A stretch of 5,338 bases of DNA, from NCBI GenBank assembly GCA_947259425.1, contig CAMYMO010000025.1, positions 1-5,338 on the forward strand, written 5' to 3'. A program made the position numbers and the translations under genes. The stretch comes from an uncultured Ectothiorhodospiraceae bacterium. GTDB taxonomy: Bacteria > Pseudomonadota > Gammaproteobacteria > UBA6429 > Thiohalophilaceae. Below are positions 1-5,275 of the stretch, piece by piece. The notes beneath the pieces are model-generated. The model searched no databases. It was not told the DNA's origin and saw nothing but the letters and a program-made list of their open reading frames with translations. Every line of letters begins with the position of its first letter. Positions within the stretch are counted from its first letter, which is position 1.

Positions 1-102
1 TCATCATACACACGAAGCATCAAAACCCGAATTAAAGCAACAGGTCAATCGTCGACCCTGGATGCTAGGGCACTGAAGACTGACAACGTTTAAATTTTCT
101 AT

Positions 103-221
103 CCCCTCACCCTAACCCTCGGCTTTGGCTTCCTAGTGCCCTACCGGCTACGTGGCCCAGGCCAGCTTCTCGACTTGCCAAGTCTCACCTCCTCCATGTA
201 GCCGTCTCCCTGGAGAGAGGG
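103..221. repeat. Interrupted intergenic palindromic element
   Basis: The stretch begins CCCCTCACCCTAACCCTC (103-120), a motif I recognise from dispersed intergenic palindromes of proteobacteria. It ends in TCTCCCTGGAGAGAGGG (205-221). If 121-204 is removed, CCCTC joins TCTCC to form CCCTCTCTCC, an exact reverse complement of GGAGAGAGGG at 212-221. That gives a perfect 10-bp stem with a CT loop. The two halves therefore look like one original hairpin element split by an insertion. The rejoining arithmetic is seen directly; membership of a dispersed family is from memory and would need a genome-wide search. Confidence 0.55.
121..204. repeat. 84-bp insert within the palindrome, inverted ends
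   Basis: This segment separates the two halves of the palindrome. With the base at 120 included, its ends are CGGCT (120-124) and AGCCG (200-204), which are reverse complements. A longer imperfect pair lies within it: CGGCTACGTGG (145-155) and CCATGTAGCCG (194-204), matching at 10 of 11 positions. It has no ORF. It may be a small non-autonomous element or a variable inner part of the repeat family. A TC target duplication is possible but cannot be proven from one copy. Confidence 0.4.
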
Positions 222-314
222 AATGACGGTAAAATAACACATCACGTTAACTCTCACTCCCTGGGGAAGAGGCAATTTAATCTTATTCCCCGGTCTCTAC
301 CACCCCATTTATTT

Positions 315-322
315 GCTACGAT
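315..322 (+). promoter_or_regulatory. Possible extended -10 promoter of the transporter gene
   Basis: G315-C316 preceded by T314 followed by TACGAT (317-322) reads as an extended -10 (TG-N-TACGAT, 4 of 6 matches to TATAAT). No good -35 is found about 17 bp upstream. Transcription would begin about 6-8 bases downstream, at or just before the ATG at 331. Together with the absence of a Shine-Dalgarno sequence, this would fit a leaderless or very short-leader mRNA. Evidence is weak because it is one short match. Confidence 0.25.
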
Positions 323-330
323 AAGCCTGT

Positions 331-1959
331 ATGGAAAACATCAGTCATACCTTTATTATTATCCAGACGCTCGGTGGCATCGGGCTTTTCCTGTTGGGCA
401 TGATCATCATGACCAACGGCCTGACGGCTTTAGCGGGTGATTCAATTCGTCGTGCCTTGATGCGTTTTACGCATAGCCCATTGAGTGGCGCAATCACCGG
501 CGCCACTTCGACGGCCCTTATACAATCGTCCAGCGCAACGACCGTTGCCGCGATTGGATTTGTCGGTGCGGGATTAATGAGTTTTCCAGCTGCGCTGGGG
601 ATCGTGTTTGGGGCCAATATCGGAACCACAGTCACCGGGTGGCTGGTAGCGATCCTGGGTTTTAAACTTAAACTCAGCCTTATTGTATTACCGCTCATCT
701 TCATCGGTGCCATATTAAAACTCTTTGCCAGCGGACGTTGGGCTAATGTTGGTTATGCGCTCGCGGGTTTCGGCGTTATTTTCGTCGGCATTACCTTCAT
801 GCAACAGGGCATGCAGGGACTTGAGCAATTCTTTAGCTTTGAAGGGTTCACGGGCGACTCAATCTTTGTACGGCTGCAACTGGTTGCTTTGGGCATTATC
901 TTTACTGTTCTCACTCAATCTTCCAGCGCCGGCGTGGCAACCGCACTTTCCGCTTTATTTGCTGGCCTGATTAATTTTGAGCAGGCTGCCGCCCTGGTCA
1001 TCGGAATGGATGTTGGCACGACATTTACCGCTGCCGTCGCGACCATTGGTGGTTCAATTGGCGCAAAACGAACCGGTTTATCGCATGTCATTTACAATCT
1101 ATTTACCGCCTTCGGCGCACTTGTACTGCTCACGCCTTTTATTTGGGGATGGGAAAAATTATTCCCTGGACAGCTGCTCGCCAACGCAGAAATTGCCTTA
1201 GTCGCCTTTCATACCTTCTTTAATACGATTGGCGTCATCCTGGTTCTGCCTTTCACCCATCGCTTTGTCACACTCATTGAAAGAATTATTCCTGAGGCGC
1301 GCCATCCTTACAGCCAAAAACTGGATAAAGCCTTGCTGCAACAACCTGAACTGGCGCTCAGCAATGCACAGAAAAATATTTACTATCAGGTATTGGCATT
1401 ACTAAAACATATTCAGGCCTTACTGAATGTTGGGCCGATCAAGCAACGGGCTGACATTGCTGACTTACAAAAAGCCATCGACGAAACACACAATTACATC
1501 GACTTAATCCACCTCAAACCAAAGGAACATCAGGAATGGGATCGGCTAATCGCCATCGTGCATACACTCGACCACTTGCAACGACTGCATGAACGTTGTG
1601 AGGAAGAAGAAGATCGGGCGATGGCTGCACTTGAGGCTGAATCCATGGCGGATTCATTAAGGCAATTGAAGGAATTTCTGATCATCGTGATCCCCCTGTT
1701 TGAAACTAATCAATGGCATAAAGCTGATCAGCTGGCGGCCAATGTCGCAAAAGATATCGAACAACAACACCAGCCAATTCGTGAAAAAGTTTTACAACGT
1801 CTTGCCAGCGGTGAACTTGATGCGCCGACTGCTACGGCAAGATTAGAGGCGATTCGCTGGTTAGAACGCGTCAGCCGCCACATTGCACGTATCCTGCATT
1901 ATTATCAATTATCTTTAACCTTAGCAGGAACCGATACCAGCAACACGAACGATAGCTGA
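331..1959 (+). CDS. Na/Pi cotransporter family protein with PhoU-like C-terminal domain
   Basis: A 542-residue inner-membrane protein of the NptA/type II sodium-phosphate cotransporter family, predicted to move phosphate with Na+. The N-terminal half (about 12-310) has eight or nine hydrophobic segments. It contains the two inverted family repeats, each with the QSSS signature: QSSSATT at 65-71 and QSSSA at 196-200, followed by GANIGTT (94-100) and GMDVGTT (225-231). Residues about 340-535 are helical, charged and PhoU-like, a common fusion in bacterial members that is thought to tie transport to phosphate state. Length suits the fused subfamily. The start at 331 is the first possible ATG because an in-frame TAA lies at 322-324; the next Met codons are inside the first membrane helix. 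No Shine-Dalgarno is visible. It stands alone on its strand. Substrate specificity is inferred from family only, and some members may export phosphate. Confidence 0.93.
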   Translation: MENISHTFIIIQTLGGIGLFLLGMIIMTNGLTALAGDSIRRALMRFTHSPLSGAITGATSTALIQSSSATTVAAIGFVGAGLMSFPAALGIVFGANIGTTVTGWLVAILGFKLKLSLIVLPLIFIGAILKLFASGRWANVGYALAGFGVIFVGITFMQQGMQGLEQFFSFEGFTGDSIFVRLQLVALGIIFTVLTQSSSAGVATALSALFAGLINFEQAAALVIGMDVGTTFTAAVATIGGSIGAKRTGLSHVIYNLFTAFGALVLLTPFIWGWEKLFPGQLLANAEIALVAFHTFFNTIGVILVLPFTHRFVTLIERIIPEARHPYSQKLDKALLQQPELALSNAQKNIYYQVLALLKHIQALLNVGPIKQRADIADLQKAIDETHNYIDLIHLKPKEHQEWDRLIAIVHTLDHLQRLHERCEEEEDRAMAALEAESMADSLRQLKEFLIIVIPLFETNQWHKADQLAANVAKDIEQQHQPIREKVLQRLASGELDAPTATARLEAIRWLERVSRHIARILHYYQLSLTLAGTDTSNTNDS

Positions 1960-1960
1960 T

Positions 1961-2785
1961 TTAAAAAACAGGTTGTCTTTCTTTTAGCACAAACTCGACG
2001 TCTTTAAAGTGTTCTTCTATCGCTGCCTTAAGCTCATCCTGTAAGATTTGCATTTCTTCGTAGGTATTTACCGGCCCTAGCAAAAAACCATCATGTATAC
2101 CGATAACTTCAAACTCAATGGTGCGTCGCCGCTTACCAATTATATAAGATAACGAAAGCCCATCCAGATAAAAGCGGCCCTGGTATTCATCCAGTTCACA
2201 GCTATCGCAAAACATTTCATTGTTATAGGCGACGGTTTTAATGATCTCGACCACTTTAGCCGGCTCCAGAGGTTGGCTTTCCGGCTTGGTGGAAAAAACA
2301 AAATTATCCTGCGGCGGGGCAAGCTGCGAGGTCGCCATAATCGCAAAGCTGGTCGTGATCAATAATGGGATTTTTAAAAGGCGATGCATGAAGGTCAACG
2401 TATTCGGTTTTTGATGGGAAACATACCAATAGCCCACCGGGACCATTGATAACGCGATTAAATCCGAATAATCAACAACACGACCATAGGTAAATGGCGT
2501 GAGTGTATTTATATACAAAATTAATAGGTCAGAGTATGGGCTTTTCCAATACAGGAATAAACTACATATCAACACGGACACACTAATTTTATACTTAGGC
2601 AGTAAACCAAACAGGATTAAACTGACTAATAAAATACCAGAAAAATCAGAAAGTTTTCCGGTTAACCAATTCGAGTATTCGGCTTTTAAATAAAAGTCAT
2701 TTAGCAGTAATACGCCTAGGGCCAGCAGCAAAAGCCAACTGCAGAGCAGGCGGGTCAATTGCGGGTTTATATTGATCTTATTCAT
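1961..2785 (-). CDS. Unnamed multi-pass membrane protein with soluble C-terminal domain
   Basis: A 274-residue protein with no function I can assign. Five hydrophobic segments are visible at about 11-29, 46-63, 67-80, 105-122 and 137-156. A polar region (157-274) with a CDSC pair at 193-196 and a charged helical end (243-262) follows. The loop after the first helix has ND at 29-30 and TGKLSDFSG at 42-50. A second conserved-looking patch is GRVVDYSDLIAL at 101-112. I have an impression of the TGKLSDF-type loop from hypothetical membrane proteins of varied bacteria, but no named family. The acidic and polar residues beside the helices suggest a channel, transporter or enzyme-like membrane core, which is inference. 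Start ATG at 2785 has only a weak GGTAG ribosome site. The gene ends one base from the convergent transporter gene, leaving no room for a terminator between them. Confidence 0.85.
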   Translation of the reverse strand: MNKININPQLTRLLCSWLLLLALGVLLLNDFYLKAEYSNWLTGKLSDFSGILLVSLILFGLLPKYKISVSVLICSLFLYWKSPYSDLLILYINTLTPFTYGRVVDYSDLIALSMVPVGYWYVSHQKPNTLTFMHRLLKIPLLITTSFAIMATSQLAPPQDNFVFSTKPESQPLEPAKVVEIIKTVAYNNEMFCDSCELDEYQGRFYLDGLSLSYIIGKRRRTIEFEVIGIHDGFLLGPVNTYEEMQILQDELKAAIEEHFKDVEFVLKERQPVF

Positions 2786-2831
2786 TTAGCTACCGTTAAA
2801 TTCCCTCTTAAATGCAGAGTATTTTATCTGC

Positions 2832-2858
2832 TCTCCTTTTGAAAAGAGATTCTTTTTT
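2832..2858 (+). terminator. Weak hairpin plus T-rich tract, possible relic terminator
   Basis: TCT (2832-2834) and CTTTT (2836-2840) pair with AAAAG (2842-2846) and AGA (2847-2849), with one bulged C and a single-base loop that would open in practice. A T-rich run follows at 2850-2858. No intact + strand gene lies upstream that would need it. It could be a leftover from DNA lost when the following pseudogene was truncated. The stem is AT-rich and weak. Confidence 0.22.
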
Positions 2859-2876
2859 CTCTATCTTGCGTATGAA

Positions 2877-3399
2877 ATGCGTGTATCATTATTCAAATAT
2901 TTTCATCAATTAGCAACCCAGCTAATTTTATTGGCCGAAACCCTCGGCGATCGTTATGCAATCTATGGCTTCTCCGGCATAGCACGCAAACGCTGCGCGA
3001 TCTACCGAATTAAAAACTTTGACGAATGGTATGACGATGAAATCCGTGCCCGCATCAGTGCGATTGAGGCTAAAGACTATACGCGTATGGGTTTTGTGAT
3101 ACGCCATTTAAGTAAAATCCTCAATGATTTCGAAGCCAAAACACGACTCCTGATCACGATCTCCGATGGCAAACCCGACGACTAAGATCACTATCGTGGC
3201 GAATACGGTATCGAAGACACCCGTCGCGCCCTGATCGAGGCCCGTCGTGGCGGGATCCATCCCTACTGCATCACCATCGATAAAAGAAGGCAATGACTAC
3301 CTGCCACATATGTATGGCCCCGCAGCCTATACCGTACTGGATGAAGTCACTCAGTTACCGATGAAGGTGTCGGATATTTATCGGCGGATAACCACATAA
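2877..3399 (+). pseudogene. Decayed C-terminal fragment of a CbbO/NorD-type VWA-domain protein
   Basis: The three reading-frame pieces read together as the end of a CbbO/NorD family protein. Intact members work with a MoxR-type AAA+ ATPase (CbbQ/NorQ) to activate enzymes such as Rubisco or nitric oxide reductase. Recognisable blocks are GDRYAIYGFSG, KDYTRMG, LLITISDGKPDD, HYRGEYGIEDTRRALIEAR, GIHPYCITID and, after a frame change, YLPHMYG and KVSDIYRR. Three lesions are visible. The front, including the DxSxS metal-site motif that should lie shortly before GDRY, is missing. TAA at 3183-3185 replaces what is probably a Tyr codon. One extra A in the run 3282-3285 shifts the frame, giving TGA at 3294-3296; removing it restores reading to TAA at 3397-3399. 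Only about 173 codons remain of a protein usually several hundred residues long. No partner ATPase gene is nearby. A short 102-residue product from 2877-3185 is possible but unlikely to function. Confidence 0.85.
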
Positions 3400-3450
3400 T
3401 TATTGCAAGAGCACCGGCCGCCCGGTAAGCTGCCAAAAACGATAAAAATT

Positions 3451-3460
3451 AAGGGTGGGG
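3451..3460 (+). promoter_or_regulatory. Ribosome binding site choosing the ATG at 3464
   Basis: AAGG (3451-3454) followed by GTGGGG (3455-3460) lies 3-12 bases before ATG 3464. The in-frame GTG at 3455 sits inside this purine-rich site and has no site of its own. ATG 3464 is therefore the better start, and it also gives a conventional lipoprotein signal peptide of 19 residues. Confidence 0.5.
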
Positions 3461-3463
3461 AAA

Positions 3464-3991
3464 ATGGCTAACTATTCAATAGCGCTGATACTAATCATTT
3501 CAAGCATAGCTATCACAGGATGTGGTGGAGGCGGTGATGGATCGTCTGATGTAACCGAACTTGAAGGCAGCTGGTCAAATGATTGTTCTCCATTCTCAAT
3601 GGGCACCTTCAATGGCAGCGCCCAATGGACAGATAACTATAGCGGTTTAAATTATCACGCAACCTATCAATTCTATAGCTCTTTAGACTGCAGTGGATCT
3701 GCTCAGTTTCAGAATGAAATGTTCGGTACTATCGTGCTTGGCGATGCACTGGTTGTCGGCAGCGGTGTTGATGCGCATGAGATCGACCTTTTTGTTGATT
3801 CCACCTCAACCACTGGACAAATTCCAACAGGTGTTACCTATTTAGGATTTTCCCCAGGCGAATCACTCTACGATATTTATCATCTCGATGGAGATGATCT
3901 CTATTTCGGAGACTTCAACACCGGATTTGGCAATACACCCGCAACTCGTCCAACCGATATCAACTTCAGTCAACCGTTTCGTCGGCAATAA
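3464..3991 (+). CDS. Small putative lipoprotein of unknown function
   Basis: A 175-residue exported protein. Residues 1-19 form a signal peptide with a hydrophobic core and a lipobox ITGC, making Cys20 the lipidated residue. A glycine-rich linker (21-27) follows. The residue after Cys is Gly, not Asp, so the usual rule predicts outer-membrane sorting. The mature part is rich in Ser, Gly, Asp and aromatic residues with alternating short hydrophobic stretches, suggesting a small beta-barrel or beta-sandwich. Visible motifs are LEGSW (33-37), YDIYHLDGDDLYFGD (136-150) and TRPT (161-164). Cys41 and Cys76 could form a disulfide. I recall similar LEGxW...LYFGD...RPT lipoproteins in marine gammaproteobacteria, with no known function. 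Its stop is four bases from the convergent intI stop, and its terminator lies inside intI. A GTG start at 3455 would add three residues. Confidence 0.82.
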   Translation: MANYSIALILIISSIAITGCGGGGDGSSDVTELEGSWSNDCSPFSMGTFNGSAQWTDNYSGLNYHATYQFYSSLDCSGSAQFQNEMFGTIVLGDALVVGSGVDAHEIDLFVDSTSTTGQIPTGVTYLGFSPGESLYDIYHLDGDDLYFGDFNTGFGNTPATRPTDINFSQPFRRQ

Positions 3992-3995
3992 ACGA

Positions 3996-4982
3996 CTAAA
4001 TTCGTTCAAGGGGGCTGCGCACCGCTGCCCCACCTTTTTGTAATACATGCGTATAAATTTGTGTCGTCTTAACATCTTTGTGGCCCAATAACTCCTGCAC
4101 CGTTCGAATGTCATATCCGTCTTCAAGCAGGTGAGTCGCAAACGAATGTCGCAGGGTATGAACGCTCCCCGGCTTATATACTTGCGCCTTTCGCATTGCT
4201 TTCTTAATTACCCGGCTTAATGACTTTTCATATATATGATGCCGTCTTCGTATGCCGCTTCTTGGATCAGAAGATATATTATTCGACGGAAAAACGTATT
4301 GCCAATACCACTCTTTTTCAGCATTGGGGTACTTCCTGTTTAGCGCATAAGGTAGATATACCATTCCATAACCATTTTTCAAATCTTGGTTATGCAAGTC
4401 TTTAACTCTTATCAGGTGATTTCTTAATGGTTCAATCAGCGGCTCAGGCAGTACCGTTACACGATCTTTATTACCTTTACTATCTCGAATTAACAGCTGT
4501 TTATAATGAAAATCAACGTCTTTAATACGTAACCTTGCACATTCAGATGTCCTCAAGCCAGCTCCATATATTAACGAAAAAAGTAACCAGTAAGTTCCTT
4601 CAAATTGGGCTAATATTTGTTTAACCTCATTTCGTGTAAATACAACTGGAATATATTTTTTCCGTTTTGCCCGTACCACATCATTTAGCCAGGGGAGCTC
4701 AACCTTGAGCACTTTTTTATACAAATACAAAATTGCGCTTAAGGCTTGATTTTGTGTGCTTGGCGAAACTTTTCTATCAACCGCCAGAAAAGTTAAAAAC
4801 GCCTCCACTTCAGGTTTTGACATTTCTTGTGGATGTCGCTTTTTATGATAACGAATAAAGTAACGAATCCAATAAAGGTAGGCGTCTTCCGTTCTTAGGC
4901 TGTAATGTTGTACGCGCAGCGATAGACGAACTTGCTCTAAAAGACGTGGCTTATTAGCCACAGTAGATACTGTGTTTTCCAT
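3996..4982 (-). CDS. intI: Integron integrase IntI (tyrosine recombinase)
   Basis: A full-length 328-residue tyrosine recombinase that joins gene cassettes at attI by recombining attI with folded attC sites. The N-terminal SAM-like DNA-binding domain is about 12-95; the catalytic domain is about 110-320. Catalytic residues are visible: Arg144 (GAGLR), Lys169 (SKGNKDR), His275 and Arg278 (HTLRH), His301 (LLGH) and Tyr310 (QIYTHV). What marks it as IntI rather than XerC/D is the extra segment KYPNAEKEWYWQYVFPS (217-233) plus DPRSGIRRRHH (239-249), the family-specific insertion needed for attC binding. The C-terminal GGAAVRSPLERI also fits. No frameshift or missing catalytic residue is seen, so it is probably active. 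ATG 4982 has a GGGAG site seven bases upstream. By integron logic attI and cassettes lie to the right of its start. It is not close enough to class 1 by eye to call a mobile class; a chromosomal integron is more likely. Confidence 0.96.
   Translation of the reverse strand: MENTVSTVANKPRLLEQVRLSLRVQHYSLRTEDAYLYWIRYFIRYHKKRHPQEMSKPEVEAFLTFLAVDRKVSPSTQNQALSAILYLYKKVLKVELPWLNDVVRAKRKKYIPVVFTRNEVKQILAQFEGTYWLLFSLIYGAGLRTSECARLRIKDVDFHYKQLLIRDSKGNKDRVTVLPEPLIEPLRNHLIRVKDLHNQDLKNGYGMVYLPYALNRKYPNAEKEWYWQYVFPSNNISSDPRSGIRRRHHIYEKSLSRVIKKAMRKAQVYKPGSVHTLRHSFATHLLEDGYDIRTVQELLGHKDVKTTQIYTHVLQKGGAAVRSPLERI
4011..4039 (+). terminator. Terminator of the lipoprotein gene inside the intI 3' end
   Basis: GGGGC (4011-4015) and GCG (4017-4019) pair with CGC (4023-4025) and GCCCC (4027-4031), with a T-T mismatch and a CAC loop. 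After ACC comes a run of five T (4035-4039). It begins 19 bases after the lipoprotein stop. The same DNA encodes the conserved GGAAVRSP end of the integrase on the other strand, so part of the pairing may come from coding constraint. Confidence 0.55.
4817..4846 (+). promoter_or_regulatory. Candidate outward cassette promoter (Pc) inside intI
   Basis: A perfect TTGACA (4817-4822) points toward the expected cassette array. TTTTAT at 4841-4846 (4 of 6) follows with an 18-bp spacer; the better hexamer TATGAT (4844-4849) is 21 bp away, which is too far. Several integron classes carry Pc within intI. The candidate is about 420 bp before the proposed attI core. The match could be chance. Confidence 0.28.
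4959..4974. repeat. Inverted repeat over the first codons of intI
   Basis: CACAGTAGATACTGTG has perfect 7-bp arms around GA and lies 8 bases inside the intI start. It encodes residues 3-8 on the minus strand. It could hinder translation as an mRNA hairpin or act as a protein-binding site. It is not a LexA box, which would need CTGT-N8-ACAG; here the half sites face the other way. Confidence 0.4.
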
Positions 4983-4989
4983 AACTCAA

Positions 4990-4994
4990 CTCCC
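4990..4994 (-). promoter_or_regulatory. Ribosome binding site of intI
   Basis: On the minus strand GGGAG stands seven bases before ATG 4982, a normal spacing, and supports this start codon for the integrase. Confidence 0.6.
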
Positions 4995-5054
4995 ATCCTT
5001 GGAGGTAAAATAAATTAACAAGGTAACTTTACGTGGAAAGTATTTATTTTAATA

Positions 5055-5068
5055 TAGGGATATTCCTA
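5055..5068. promoter_or_regulatory. Near-perfect palindrome upstream of intI
   Basis: TAGGGATATTCCTA pairs with itself except for one G/T position. It is 73 bases before the intI start. On the minus strand it is followed by AT-rich -10-like sequence (TATATT, TAAAAT). It could be an operator for intI, but no specific regulator is recognised and the promoter hexamers are weak. Confidence 0.3.
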
Positions 5069-5159
5069 CAAAGCATAAAAAACATTCATCACGAGCTGTA
5101 AAGCTTTGTTTTTCAAGTAATTAAAAAGATTAGTATGCACATTGCAGACTAGTATCCCC

Positions 5160-5188
5160 TTGTAATTAGGAAGTTTATAAGGCATAAA
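5160..5188 (+). promoter_or_regulatory. Candidate outward promoter before attI
   Basis: TTGTAA (5160-5165, 4 of 6 to TTGACA) and CATAAA (5183-5188, 4 of 6 to TATAAT) are separated by 17 bp and point toward the expected cassette side. The AT-rich background makes chance matches likely. Confidence 0.25.
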
Positions 5189-5231
5189 GGATTGATATTG
5201 AACAATAAAATACTTAAACAACAGGTCAAGC

Positions 5232-5275
5232 CGGAGTGATATATTGCAGTTCGGAGACCTATATACTAGTTGGAC
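5232..5275 (+). other. Candidate attI recombination site
   Basis: GTTGGAC (5269-5275) is the only + strand match to the integron core GTTRRRY between intI and the window end, 287 bases from the intI start. Just upstream is a direct repeat CGGAG-N3-TATAT at 5232-5244 and 5252-5264, offset by exactly 20 bp. Known attI sites have direct repeats bound by integrase next to the core, so the layout fits. The left core box is poorly matched. The cut would fall between G5269 and T5270. No attC is visible to confirm it. Confidence 0.45.

Larger units (their letters stand above)
1..330. other. Gene-poor left flank with palindromic repeats
   Basis: No complete gene is visible here. Two frames are open from the window edge, one to a TAA at 91-93 and one to a TGA at 74-76. 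Either could be the last 24-30 codons of an upstream gene, but nothing recognisable is encoded, so no CDS is called. The rest holds an interrupted intergenic palindrome (103-221), an inverted repeat TAGGGCACT (66-74) / AGTGCCCTA (135-143), and a weak inverted repeat GGGGAA (263-268) / TTCCCC (286-291) before the transporter gene. Confidence 0.6.

Noticed and set aside
2..93. Open frames from the left edge ending at 76 or 93, possible gene ends
   Set aside because: Both are under 31 codons with no recognisable protein; two different frames are equally open, so neither can be chosen.
345..1201. Other ORFs of 74-122 codons on both strands inside the transporter gene
   Set aside because: They overlap a clear family match in other frames and give no recognisable protein; shadows of the real coding frame.
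3413..3426. Hairpin ACCGG-CCGC-CCGGT before the lipoprotein gene
   Set aside because: Only five pairs and no T run after it, so it is not a supported terminator or operator.
3996..4982. The recombinase as XerC/XerD or a phage integrase
   Set aside because: The IntI-specific insertion with KEWYWQYVFPS and DPRSGIRRRHH, and the VRSPLERI tail, are integron integrase features not found in Xer or phage enzymes.
38..5229. Direct repeat CAACAGGTCAA at 38-48 and 5219-5229, possible boundaries of an inserted block
   Set aside because: About three 11-base matches are expected by chance in a window of this length, and the flanks agree only with a one-base gap. Not enough to call attachment sites or element ends.
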